Made by a program: the position numbers and the translations under genes. A model generated the notes under the pieces. It saw nothing but the letters and a program-made list of their open reading frames with translations. It ran no database searches and was not told where the DNA came from. DNA of 64,000 bases from Thermopetrobacter sp. TC1. GTDB lineage: Bacteria; Pseudomonadota; Alphaproteobacteria; Rhizobiales; Aestuariivirgaceae. The stretch is from contig NZ_KN050828.1 of assembly GCF_000746275.1 (NCBI RefSeq), positions 103,384 through 167,383 on the forward strand. The letters run 5' to 3'. Numbering within the stretch: the stretch's first letter is position 1; every line of letters starts with the position of its first letter. Positions 48,249 to 56,275 of this stretch are shown here, one piece after another.

Positions 48249-48279
48249 GGGGCGTCGGTGCGATCGGCATCGACGCCCC
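48249..48279 (-). terminator. Terminator of pckA
   Basis: GGGGCGTCG (48249-48257) and CGACGCCCC (48271-48279) form a perfect 9-bp stem. Read leftward it is followed by TTTGCG, a weak T-run, 40 bases after the pckA stop. Confidence 0.65.
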
Positions 48280-48319
48280 CGGTTACGCAGTGGTCTTTGG
48301 GTATCGCATTCTCTGTCGC

Positions 48320-49990
48320 TTAAATCCCCACGAGCGGGCCGGCGTTGCGCACCTCGTCGTCGACGACATCGGCGAAGCGGGCGAAATTGTCATGGAACAT
48401 GGAAGCCAGGCGCCTGGCCTGTTCATCATAGCGGGCCGGATCGCTCCAGGTGCTGCGCGGATCAAGCACGTTCTCCTCAAGGCCGGGCACCGTTTCCGGA
48501 ACCTCAAAGCCAAAGACGGGATCCTTGCGGAAAGAGACGCGCTTGAGCTGCCCTTCCAAGGCGGCGTGCAGCAGCGTGCGCGTGACATTGATGGGCATGC
48601 GATGGCCCTCGCCGTAGGGGCCGCCGGTCCAGCCGGTGTTGACCAGCCAGCAGGTGGCGCCCGTCTTGTGCAGGCGGTCGCGGAGCATGTTGCCATAGAC
48701 AGAAGGATGCCGCGGCATGAAGGGCGCACCGAAGCATGTGGAGAAGGTGGCCTCCGGCTCGGTAATGCCCTTTTCGGTGCCGGCCACCTTGGCCGTATAG
48801 CCGGAGAGGAAATGATACATGGCCTGAGCGGGGCTCAAGCGGGCAATGGGCGGCAGAACGCCGAAGGCATCGGCGGTGAGGAAGATGACGTTATCGGGCT
48901 GGCCGGCCATGCCCAGTTCCGAAGCATGCGGGATGTAGTTCAGGGGATAGGCGGCGCGCCCGTTTTCGGTATAGCGGGCATCATCAAAGTCGGGCCGGCG
49001 CATGTCGTCCATGACCACGTTTTCGAGAATGGTGCCCCAGGTATGGCAGGCCTGCCAGATTTCCGGCTCCGCCGCGGCGGAAAGCCTGATGGTCTTGGCA
49101 TAGCAGCCGCCCTCGAAATTGAAGATGCCATTGTCCGACCAGCCATGTTCGTCATCGCCGATGAGCATGCGCTCAGGGTCAGAGGAGAGGGTGGTCTTGC
49201 CGGTGCCGGAGAGGCCGAAGAAAAGGGCGACATCGCCCTTGCCGCCCACATTGGCGGAACAGTGCATGGGCAGCACCCCCTGTTCGGGCAAAAGGAAATT
49301 GAGCGTGGTGAACACGCTCTTTTTCATCTCACCGGCATAGGACGTATCCCCGATGAGCACGAGGCGCTGGCTGAGATTGAGGGCGATGACGGTGCTGCTG
49401 CGCGTGCCGTGGCGGGCGGGATCGGCCTTGAAGGATGGCAGGTCAATGACGGTGAGCTCATGGGTGAAGCGGGCGACCTCCTCCATGGAGGGGCGCCTGA
49501 GCAGATAACGAATGAAAAGGGCGTGCCAGGCATTTTCCGTCACCACGCGCACGTGAATGCGATAATCGGGATCGGCCCCGCCGTAGAGATCCTGCACGAA
49601 GAGGGTCTTGCCCTTCATGTGGGCGGCGAAATCCGCCTTCAGGCGCGCGAAATGCTCCTCCGACATGGCGGCGTTGTTGTCCCACCACACGGTATTCTCG
49701 GTGGTGGCGTCGCGCACGGTGAACTTGTCATTGGCCGACCGCCCGGTGTGCTGACCGGTGAGCACGCGCAGGGCGCCGTCAAAGGTGATCTCGCCTTCGC
49801 CACGACGGATGGCCTGTTCATAAAGCTCGGCCTGATTGAGATTACAAAAGGCCACCTCGGCTGCGCCGAAAAGGTCCGGATCCAGCCGGTTTTGCGGATT
49901 GATGCGTCCTTCCTCTCTCACGTTCCCCTCTCCCCTTGCCTGCAATTGCGCACAATGCTCTCCCGGGCTCATGGGCAGAGTGTTTCCCAT
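48320..49990 (-). CDS. pckA: Phosphoenolpyruvate carboxykinase (ATP)
   Basis: This 556-residue enzyme converts oxaloacetate to phosphoenolpyruvate in gluconeogenesis. The P-loop [11 protein letters not shown], the metal-binding LIGDDEHGW, the oxaloacetate site around TGRSANDKF and the [10 protein letters not shown] motif mark the ATP-dependent type. The ATG at 49990 has GGGACAGG upstream; a GTG at 50014 is a less likely start. Lactate oxidation by LutABC would feed pyruvate toward this step. It is divergent from the PfkB-family kinase gene. Confidence 0.96.
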   Translation of the reverse strand: MGNTLPMSPGEHCAQLQARGEGNVREEGRINPQNRLDPDLFGAAEVAFCNLNQAELYEQAIRRGEGEITFDGALRVLTGQHTGRSANDKFTVRDATTENTVWWDNNAAMSEEHFARLKADFAAHMKGKTLFVQDLYGGADPDYRIHVRVVTENAWHALFIRYLLRRPSMEEVARFTHELTVIDLPSFKADPARHGTRSSTVIALNLSQRLVLIGDTSYAGEMKKSVFTTLNFLLPEQGVLPMHCSANVGGKGDVALFFGLSGTGKTTLSSDPERMLIGDDEHGWSDNGIFNFEGGCYAKTIRLSAAAEPEIWQACHTWGTILENVVMDDMRRPDFDDARYTENGRAAYPLNYIPHASELGMAGQPDNVIFLTADAFGVLPPIARLSPAQAMYHFLSGYTAKVAGTEKGITEPEATFSTCFGAPFMPRHPSVYGNMLRDRLHKTGATCWLVNTGWTGGPYGEGHRMPINVTRTLLHAALEGQLKRVSFRKDPVFGFEVPETVPGLEENVLDPRSTWSDPARYDEQARRLASMFHDNFARFADVVDDEVRNAGPLVGI

Positions 49991-50373
49991 CTGCACCTGT
50001 CCCGGGGCGGACACATTTCATGTCCGGATGAAAAGCCTCATGTCCCCCCTTGTGCCCGCTTCATCTCGGGCCGGGCCAGCATAAGACTTTCGGTCAAGGC
50101 AGGCAAACCCGAAGCGGGCAAGCGTGGTGTCTGTAAGTACCACATTGCGCAAAGGCTGACCGGTGAAATCGCCCCGCGCCACCGCCCAGGCCCTTGTTTT
50201 TATAATTAGGGGGTTGGACGGGGGCGCGGGGCGGTGGGCGGTTCATTATGCAGGTTTAATTTAGAGCCGCACTTGGGACTGGGGCGGTCATGCATGAACA
50301 TGCCCGATTGCCAGCACGTACATCATGCCTATACTGACGGCTCACGACATACGGGTGGGAGGGGAGATCAGGC
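49991..50373. other. Divergent gap between pckA and the PfkB-family kinase
   Basis: The 383-base region contains an imperfect GC-rich inverted repeat: CCCCGCGCC at about 50173 pairs with GGCGCGGGG at about 50224, around an AT-rich loop (TTTTTATAATT). No gene is seen. The loop could hold a promoter, but I cannot assign -35/-10 boxes with confidence. Confidence 0.4.
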
Positions 50374-51375
50374 ATGAGCACACCGCAAGAGGCCCGTTTC
50401 GACGTTCTCGGCATCGGCAATGCCATTGTGGACGTGCTGGCCAACGTGACCGAGGAATTTCTGATCAAGCATGATCTCGTGAAGGGCTCCATGCGCCTGA
50501 TCGATGAGGTGGAGGCCCATGAGCTCTATGAGGCCTTAGGACCCAGCGTGGAGATGTCGGGCGGCTCGGCGGCCAACACCATCGCCGGGCTTGCCTCCTT
50601 CGGGCGCAGGGCCGCCTTCATCGGCAAGGTGCGCAATGATCAGCTCGGCGAGGTCTTTGCGCATGACATCCGCTCGCTGGGGGTGCATTTCAACACGCCG
50701 CCGGCCACGGAGGGGCCGAGCACGGCGCGCTGTCTGGTGATGATCACGCCGGATGGCGAGCGCACCATGAACACCTGGCTGGGCGCGGCACAGAACCTGA
50801 ACCCCGATGACGTGGACGAGGCGCTGGTGGCCGATTCGGCCATCATCTATCTGGAAGGATATCTGTGGGATCCGCCCCATGCCAAGGATGCCTTCCGCAA
50901 GGCGGCGCGGATTGCGCGCGAGGCCGGGCGCAAGGTGGCGCTGACGCTTTCCGATTCCTTCTGCGTGGACCGGCACCGCGAAAGCTTTCTGGAGCTGATT
51001 GAAAATCAGGTGGACATCCTTTTCGCCAACGAGGCGGAGATCAAGGCGCTCTATCAGGTGCCCACCTTCGATGAGGCTATGCATGCGATCAAGGCGCATT
51101 GCCCGCTGGCGGTGCTGACGCGATCAGCCGCCGGTTCGGTGGTGGTGGAAGGTGATGATGTGCACGTGATCGAGGCCTATCCGGTGCGCAAGGTCGTGGA
51201 TGCCACCGGTGCCGGTGATCTGTTTGCGGCCGGCTTCCTGGCCGGATACAGCGAGGGACGGCCGGTTGCGGAATGCGCGCGGCTGGGGGCGCTTGCGGCC
51301 GCCGAGATCATCCAGCAGGTGGGCGCGCGCAGCATCCGCCCCTTCCATGAAATCGCCCGGGAAAACGGCTTTTGA
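50374..51375 (+). CDS. PfkB-family kinase, adenosine kinase type
   Basis: This 333-residue ribokinase-fold enzyme has the N-terminal substrate motif GIGNAIVDVLANV, the GGSAANTIAGLASFG loop and the C-terminal signature DATGAGDLFAAGFL with the catalytic Asp. In alphaproteobacteria proteins of this type are annotated adenosine kinases; the substrate (adenosine or another nucleoside or sugar) is inference. The ATG at 50374 follows GGGAGGGGAGATC. A hairpin AGTGTGGG/CCCACACT lies a few bases after the stop but has no T-run. Confidence 0.88.
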   Translation: MSTPQEARFDVLGIGNAIVDVLANVTEEFLIKHDLVKGSMRLIDEVEAHELYEALGPSVEMSGGSAANTIAGLASFGRRAAFIGKVRNDQLGEVFAHDIRSLGVHFNTPPATEGPSTARCLVMITPDGERTMNTWLGAAQNLNPDDVDEALVADSAIIYLEGYLWDPPHAKDAFRKAARIAREAGRKVALTLSDSFCVDRHRESFLELIENQVDILFANEAEIKALYQVPTFDEAMHAIKAHCPLAVLTRSAAGSVVVEGDDVHVIEAYPVRKVVDATGAGDLFAAGFLAGYSEGRPVAECARLGALAAAEIIQQVGARSIRPFHEIARENGF

Positions 51376-51479
51376 TGCTTCAGTGTGGGATATGAGCCCA
51401 CACTTGCGCCATTCCGATCGATGTTGTGCTTGGTCTCCCGGGCAAATGTCGTGTAGTGTGCATAAGTTGAGGGTAAATT

Positions 51480-51771
51480 GTTTAACTCATTGATAAACCA
51501 CAAGAAAACGTCATTGCCGGACTTGTTGTTCCGGCAATCCAGGGCCACAAGCGAGGCGGTTTTGGCGGGCGATGTCGTTTGCCAGCAGGCTTGATCTGAG
51601 CCGTATGGAAGTAAAATGCCGGAACGGGATTTTATCCCGTTCCGGAACGTCTTGGCGGGGTATGTTACCCCGCCATCTATGCTATAGGCGGGGTAATATA
51701 CCCCGCCGAAACGTTCCGGAAGGATATACAATATCCTTCCGGCGGTAAGCCCTGAGCCTGGAAGAACCGTT
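51480..51771 (-). repeat. Extended hairpin cassette, copy 3 (inverted)
   Basis: Relative to copies 1-2 the order is reversed: H5 51513-51538, conserved tail, H4 51619-51645, H3 51654-51674, H2 51687-51707, H1 51716-51742, then the conserved flank CGGTAAGCCCTG. H2 has T-A replaced by A-T at an inner stem pair compared with copies 1-2, so the pairing is kept despite sequence change. Sequence similarity with copy 2 runs through the tail and both flanks. Confidence 0.9.
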
Positions 51772-51984
51772 CCTGACTGCTATTCCTACATGTGTAAACC
51801 GCCCCTGGATGCCCGGGACACGCCCAGGCATGACAAAAGAGTGTGCGAATTCAATACCTTAAGAATGATCTCCCTCCATTAAGGTGGAGTTTGTTGTGTC
51901 TGTCCTTACTCCCACACTGCATCACAGCCTTATCCTATATTGGTTGTTTAAGGAGGGCTAGCCTAAAGGATGCAGCGTCTCAAT

Positions 51985-52090
51985 CCTCCCCCTGATAGGG
52001 GGAGGTCGGCGCGAAGCGCCGGGAGGGGCCACAAACGCAGAGTTAAATTGCCCGACCCCCTCCCCGCCCCTCCCCCTGCCAGGGGGAGGG
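51985..52090 (+). repeat. C-rich palindromic repeat, copy A
   Basis: Each end is a palindrome built on CCTCCCCCT/AGGGGGAGG (51985-52005 and 52069-52089). Between them TCGGCGCGAAGCGCC and a CCCGACCCCCTCCC block occur. It matches, in inverted orientation, the copy at 58385-58500. Similar repeats are widespread in Rhizobiales genomes as far as I recall. No coding capacity. Confidence 0.88.
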
Positions 52091-52334
52091 AGAAAAGTGG
52101 TGCTTCATGTATAGAAAGAATATCAAGGGCAACTGAGTTAATGACTTAACTTGTTGATATTCCAGATAGAAATAACCCACTCCGAGTTTGGGCAATGGTG
52201 GGAAAATGCCTTGGTAAAAACATCTGTGTAGAATGTTAGTAATCGCTCTTTAGCGGTAAAAACATTCACAACACACAAAGCAATTTAATGGGGCACTCCT
52301 GGGTTGGCACTCGAGCATCAGGGGGAGGCCGGGC

Positions 52335-52853
52335 TTATGCTTCCTGCATCTGGCGGGCCTTCTTGATGACCTTTTTCAGATAGCGCTCGCGCTTGAGACG
52401 GCCAAGGTGATCGATGAAGAGAATGCCCTTGGTGTGATCGATCTCATGCTGCACGCAGGTGGCGTCCAAGCCGGTGAAATGCTTCTCCTGCTCCTTGCCG
52501 TCAAGATCGAGATAGCGCACGCGCACCTCCGCCGGGCGCTCCACCTCGTCATAGATGTCCGGCACCGACAGGCAGCCCTCCTCCTGCGCGCGGGTTTCCT
52601 CCGAGGCCCAGACGATCTGCGGATTGATGAGCGCAAGCGGGCGCGGTTCCTCTTCCTCGCGCGCGGTATCCATTACGATCACCGACAGGGGCACGCCGAT
52701 CTGCACCGCGGCAAGCCCAATGCCCGGCGCGGCATACATGGTGTCGAACATGTCGCGGACGAGTTCGCGAATGGAATCGTCCACTTCCTTCACCAGCAGC
52801 GACGGTTTTTTCAGCAGCGGATCCGGCGGGGTGATGATCTTGCGAACGGCCAT
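52335..52853 (-). CDS. def: Peptide deformylase
   Basis: This 172-residue metalloenzyme removes the formyl group from nascent proteins. All three motifs are exact: GIGLAAVQIG, EGCLSVP with the metal Cys, and QHEIDH with two metal His and the catalytic Glu. In many bacteria fmt follows def; here the downstream side is the repeat-filled gap, so def is separated from fmt. Confidence 0.97.
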   Translation of the reverse strand: MAVRKIITPPDPLLKKPSLLVKEVDDSIRELVRDMFDTMYAAPGIGLAAVQIGVPLSVIVMDTAREEEEPRPLALINPQIVWASEETRAQEEGCLSVPDIYDEVERPAEVRVRYLDLDGKEQEKHFTGLDATCVQHEIDHTKGILFIDHLGRLKRERYLKKVIKKARQMQEA

Positions 52854-53038
52854 GGCGCCCTGTTCATTCCAAACGGCTGACGAGATCTTTTCTAAAGTGA
52901 GAGATAGGCCAGCGGGAGTGAGCGGTCAATGCGGTTCATCCTGCACTTCCGGCCCGCGGCAACAGGGCGCGCGGGCCGGATATGAGCCTGTCGATTGCGG
53001 CGATTGTGAATGCGTGAGCACGAAATAATCGTGCGTTT

Positions 53039-53458
53039 TCAGCTCTTCTTGGCGAGCAGGTCGCGGATCTCTTCCAGAAGCTGTTCCTCGCGCGGCGGCG
53101 CCGGTGGCTCGGCCGGCTTCTCCTCTTCCTTGCGGCGCAGGCTGTTGAGCCCTTTCACCAGCAGGAAAATGACGAAGGCGATGATGATGAAGTTGACCGT
53201 CACCGTGATGAAATTGCCGTAAGCGAGAACGGCGCCCTGCTTCTTGGCCTCGGCAAGCGTGGTGGCTGTCACCTTGTCGGACAGTGGCAGGAAGTAATTG
53301 GAAAAATCCATGCCGCCGAAAATGTAGCCGACGATGGGCATGATGATGTCATCAACCAGCGACTTGACGATGAGGGAAAAGGCGCCGCCGATGATCACCG
53401 CCACGGCGAGATCAACGACGTTGCCCTTCATGGCGAATTCCTTGAATTCCTTGAGCAT
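53039..53458 (-). CDS. mscL: Large-conductance mechanosensitive channel MscL
   Basis: This 139-residue channel releases solutes on osmotic down-shock. The N-terminal helix [20 protein letters not shown] and TM1 with [20 protein letters not shown] are highly characteristic. TM2 ([19 protein letters not shown]) and a charged C-terminal bundle ([15 protein letters not shown]) follow. The start follows AAGGGGGCAGAACC. It stands alone. Confidence 0.97.
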   Translation of the reverse strand: MLKEFKEFAMKGNVVDLAVAVIIGGAFSLIVKSLVDDIIMPIVGYIFGGMDFSNYFLPLSDKVTATTLAEAKKQGAVLAYGNFITVTVNFIIIAFVIFLLVKGLNSLRRKEEEKPAEPPAPPREEQLLEEIRDLLAKKS

Positions 53459-53809
53459 GGTTCTGCCCCCTTGCTGCTTCTTGCAGGATTTCGCCGCCCT
53501 GGCAGGCAGCGGCGACAGCCTATGACCTCACACAGCGGAATGCAACCATTCTGCGCGTTCTGATCGCGGATGTGCGCGCAAGGATCGATACATATGCATT
53601 TGCAAATCATTTGCAAATTTTTCCTGTCCCGTTATGATGATCTCAGACAGGGAAGCACCGGCATGTGTCCGGCAATCGCGGACGAACTTCGGTTCATTCC
53701 CTTGCCCCGGCGCTTCCCCAATGATGCGGCCCTGAACACTCCCGCACCAAGACTTGGGGCGAGAAAGAGGGCCGAAACAATCACAGCGGAGAAAAAGGAG
53801 GAGACGCCC
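53459..53809. other. Divergent gap between mscL and the DsrC-like gene
   Basis: The 351-base gap contains the 21-bp palindrome at 53598-53618, followed by an AT-rich run (TTTTTCCTG). The DsrC-like frame stays open to 53570, but that upstream part lacks a ribosome site and crosses the palindrome, so it is taken as leader. Confidence 0.5.
53598..53618. promoter_or_regulatory. 21-bp perfect palindrome, candidate operator of the DsrC-like gene
   Basis: Two identical self-complementary 10-mers, ATTTGCAAAT (53598-53607 and 53609-53618), are separated by one C. The whole is therefore a perfect 10-1-10 palindrome with an 11-base internal period, close to one helical turn. The geometry resembles Rrf2/NsrR-type sites, but the sequence is not a consensus I can name. 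Confidence 0.6.
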
Positions 53810-54169
53810 ATGCCGAGAACCATGCAGGCTTTCACCCATCCGGGGATGGTTCATGAAACACCGGATTTTCCTGATGCGCCCGAGGACTGGTCGCCGCAGC
53901 TCGCCGAGGACCGGGCGCGGGAGATGGGCATTACGCTTCAAGACGATCACTGGGAGGCCATTCGCGTGGTGCAGGGCGCCTATCGTGACGAGGAGGCCCC
54001 GCCCCTGCGGCGCATTCACGATGCGCTGGATGGCCGCTTTGCCGAAAAGGGCGGCATCCGCCATCTCTATGCCATTTTTGGCGGCGGGCCCGTCTATCGT
54101 GTCTGCATTCTCGCCGGCTTGCGTCCGCCGGCGGGCACGGTGGATGAAGGCTTCGGCTCCGTGGCCTGA
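53810..54169 (+). CDS. DsrC/TusE-family protein lacking the penultimate cysteine
   Basis: This 119-residue protein aligns with TusE/DsrC: WSPQLAEDRAREMGITLQ, the central DDHWEAIRVVQGAYRDE, LYAIFGGGPVYRVC and ILAGLRPPAG. DsrC and TusE carry sulfur for sulfite reduction/sulfur oxidation or for tRNA thiolation on the penultimate Cys. Here that position is Thr (PPAGTV) and eight more residues follow, while the Cys ten residues upstream, found in DsrC but not in TusE, is kept (YRVCILAG). Normal persulfide relay is thus unlikely; a regulatory role is possible. The ATG at 53810 follows AAAAAGGAGGAG. No dsr or tus partner adjoins it. Confidence 0.82.
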   Translation: MPRTMQAFTHPGMVHETPDFPDAPEDWSPQLAEDRAREMGITLQDDHWEAIRVVQGAYRDEEAPPLRRIHDALDGRFAEKGGIRHLYAIFGGGPVYRVCILAGLRPPAGTVDEGFGSVA

Positions 54170-54217
54170 TCCGCCTCAGGCGAGAGCGCAGAAAACGGCT
54201 TTGATCCGTTTGACGAC

Positions 54218-54255
54218 GGCGGGACGAGCCTTTTGGCTTTCCGTCCCGCCTTCTT
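54218..54255. terminator. Terminator between the convergent DsrC-like and beta-helix genes
   Basis: GGCGGGACG (54218-54226) pairs with CGTCCCGCC (54242-54250) around a 15-base loop, followed by TTCTT on the + strand. It lies between the two convergent stop codons and may serve both. Confidence 0.7.
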
Positions 54256-54275
54256 GTGATGCTTGGCGTATCCGG

Positions 54276-55694
54276 TCAGGAAACGCGATTGTTGGCCAGC
54301 GTGATATTGCCGGGCACGCGGGCGCCGGACCGGGAAAGATCGCCGGTGATGGGCTTGTCGTGATCATAGCCAATGATGGCGCCGGCACGGGCGCCGGCGA
54401 TCACATTGCTCGTGATAACCGCATTGCCGGCATCCCTGACAGCGGAAACGCCAATGCCCACACCACAGCGGCGAATCACATTGGCCGAGGCCACCACGTT
54501 GCGCATGTAAGGGCCCCAGCCCAGGGCAATGCCAATGCCGGAGACGACCTCAATGGCGTTGCCGGTCACGGAAGTATCGGCCTCAACCGCGATGCCATAA
54601 CCCAAACCGTCCCGGGAGGAGATACGCGGACGCATATTGCGCACCACATTGCCCTTGACCACGGCAAAATGCCCGCCTTCGTCCAGATTGGTCACGGAGA
54701 TGCCGGCGGAGGCATTCTCGATGATGTTGTCGCTGACCACGGCACCGCGGAAGGCGAATTCCACGAAAATGGCCACTTCCTTCATGTCACTGATGACATT
54801 GCGGGCGATCACGCAATCATCACTGGAATTGTTGCGCACGGCGGAAAAAGCGCAGCGGCGGATGCGATTGTCCACCACGCGCACACCGGCAGCACGGAAG
54901 ACATTGATGCCGTTGCCATAAGGGCCATCGCCGCCGGAATCGGCGCGGATGTTCTCAATCACGTTGCCGGAGATGAGGCTGCCGTCCTCGCGCTTCTTGG
55001 ACTGCCAGACAAGAATGCCATTGTCGCCGCAGTTGCGCACGTTATTGCCCATGATGCGCAAATCCCGGCCATCGATGCTGAACAGGCCCGCCTTGCCGGC
55101 GGCCTCAATGCGACACTCGCGGATCGTTCCGGAGCAGGAGTCGAGCTTGATGCCATCGGCACCCGCCCGGCGGATGCGACAATGCTCGATGCGTAGATCA
55201 GGGACACGCTCCAGCCACAAGAGCGGATCCTTGCCGGCATGCTGCCCGTCCAGCTCGATATCCTGCAAAAGAACCGGCCCCTTGCGCACATGCATGAGAA
55301 AATCGGCGGATTTGGTTGCCAGCAGGCGCGCGCCCGGCCGCCCGGCCATGCGCACCGGTGCGGAAAGTTCCAGATTGCCAATGCGTATGGTCCCAGAAGG
55401 GAGCAGGAGGACGGCCTTTCGATACGCCGCAGCCTTCAGCGCGCGCAGCAGCACTGCCGTCTGATCCCGGCGGCCGCCATCCGCCCGCACGCCGAACGAT
55501 TCCGCCTCGATGAATAACGGGCCCGTGCCGGCATCATCACGACGCCTGCCGCGCGCCAACACCGGTTCAGGGCTTCCGGAAAGCACACCAACGCCAAGGC
55601 CGGCCAGCCCGGCCAGACCGTGCAGAAAACGCCGCCGCTGCCTGGCAAACGCCGATTTGTCCTCATCCGATGTGTGTCTGCTGATGCCCTTCAT
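54276..55694 (-). CDS. Tat-exported right-handed beta-helix repeat protein (TIGR03808 type)
   Basis: This 472-residue protein has a twin-arginine signal, RRRFLHG at residues 20-26 followed by a hydrophobic Gly/Ala/Leu stretch (LAGLAGLGVGVLSG). A pectate-lyase-like N-cap follows (ESFGVRADGGRRDQTAVLLRA). Many beta-helix rungs of the kind GNVIENI, DNRIRRC, RNVISDM and DNIIENA come next, spaced about 22-30 residues. It is therefore folded before export to the periplasm. The family is uncharacterised; polysaccharide binding or lysis is only suggested by fold. The ATG at 55694 follows GGAAGGAAGGAC. Confidence 0.87.
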   Translation of the reverse strand: MKGISRHTSDEDKSAFARQRRRFLHGLAGLAGLGVGVLSGSPEPVLARGRRRDDAGTGPLFIEAESFGVRADGGRRDQTAVLLRALKAAAYRKAVLLLPSGTIRIGNLELSAPVRMAGRPGARLLATKSADFLMHVRKGPVLLQDIELDGQHAGKDPLLWLERVPDLRIEHCRIRRAGADGIKLDSCSGTIRECRIEAAGKAGLFSIDGRDLRIMGNNVRNCGDNGILVWQSKKREDGSLISGNVIENIRADSGGDGPYGNGINVFRAAGVRVVDNRIRRCAFSAVRNNSSDDCVIARNVISDMKEVAIFVEFAFRGAVVSDNIIENASAGISVTNLDEGGHFAVVKGNVVRNMRPRISSRDGLGYGIAVEADTSVTGNAIEVVSGIGIALGWGPYMRNVVASANVIRRCGVGIGVSAVRDAGNAVITSNVIAGARAGAIIGYDHDKPITGDLSRSGARVPGNITLANNRVS

Positions 55695-55889
55695 GTCCTT
55701 CCTTCCCCTCCAGAGGCCCTTCGCACAAGATGCCGGACGGAGTTCCGCAGTGTGCCTGCGATGTGTCTGCTTCGGTGCCAATATCCGTTTCATGCCGGCA
55801 CACTTTGCGCCTGATCAGGAATTATCGCCTTATGGTTGCATGATTCGTACCAAGAGGTGAAGAAATGAGTTCATATGGCGCATCCCGGA

Positions 55890-55920
55890 TTGACCCAGAT
55901 CAATGAGCGTGCCCTATAAT
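55890..55920 (+). promoter_or_regulatory. Promoter with FNR/FixK-like dyad before the small membrane protein gene
   Basis: TTGAC (55890-55894), CCAG, ATCAA (55899-55903) is one base off the FNR/FixK consensus TTGAT-N4-ATCAA. TATAAT at 55915-55920 is a perfect -10. TTGACC could also act as the -35, with a long 19-base spacer, so regulation by an FNR-type factor is only a possibility. Confidence 0.5.
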
Positions 55921-55974
55921 TGTCTCACGCTGACAAAAACATACGAAGACGGCACAAGCGAGGAGGGACGATCC

Positions 55975-56172
55975 ATGCTCAAGATGTTTCTCATCATCTA
56001 TGTTCTGGCCGGTCCCACGCTGGCAGGCATCCTGATGACCGTTGCGCTTGCGGCCCGCTGGTCCAATTCCGTGATGATGTGGCTGATCGCCGCCGGATTC
56101 ATCATCGCCATTCCGGTCTCCTGGTATGTGGGCAAGATCATTTACGAGCGCACGTCCGGAAAACACGCTTAA
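55975..56172 (+). CDS. Small two-helix membrane protein, 65 residues
   Basis: The ATG at 55975 follows AGGAGGGACG. The product has two hydrophobic helices (about residues 4-26, MFLIIYVLAGPTLAGILMTV, and 32-55) and a short basic tail. Very similar short proteins in Rhizobiales are often mislabelled CTP synthetase; they have no enzyme domain. Function unknown. It has its own promoter with an FNR-like dyad. Confidence 0.75.
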   Translation: MLKMFLIIYVLAGPTLAGILMTVALAARWSNSVMMWLIAAGFIIAIPVSWYVGKIIYERTSGKHA

Positions 56173-56275
56173 AGGGGCGCAATCGTTCCGTTAATCCCCT
56201 GCGCTTGGGATGCCCATGAAATGAGGCAAACGGAATTTTCCGGGAGAGTGTATCAGGCCCGGAAAAAGATGGGTT

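Larger units (their letters stand above)
51376..52334. other. 960-bp repeat-filled gap between convergent kinase and def genes
   Basis: Contents in order: the hairpin AGTGTGGG/CCCACACT (51382-51404), the 15-base fold-back end motif (about 51447-51461), the inverted extended hairpin cassette (51480-51771), a small palindrome of the GCCCGGG...CCCAGGC kind near 51810-51830, the C-rich repeat copy A (51985-52090), and an AT-rich stretch (about 52093-52320) with an inverted pair AATATCAA (52119-52126)/TTGATATT (52154-52161). No gene is seen. Confidence 0.8.

Noticed and set aside
51177-51731. 184-codon minus-strand open frame after the PfkB-family kinase
   Set aside because: It is made of the hairpin cassette, repeat sequence and the antisense of the kinase gene, and has no ribosome site.
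53754-55196. 480-codon + strand frame across the DsrC-like and beta-helix genes
   Set aside because: It is out of frame with the DsrC-like gene and antisense to the Tat-exported protein, with no family motifs.
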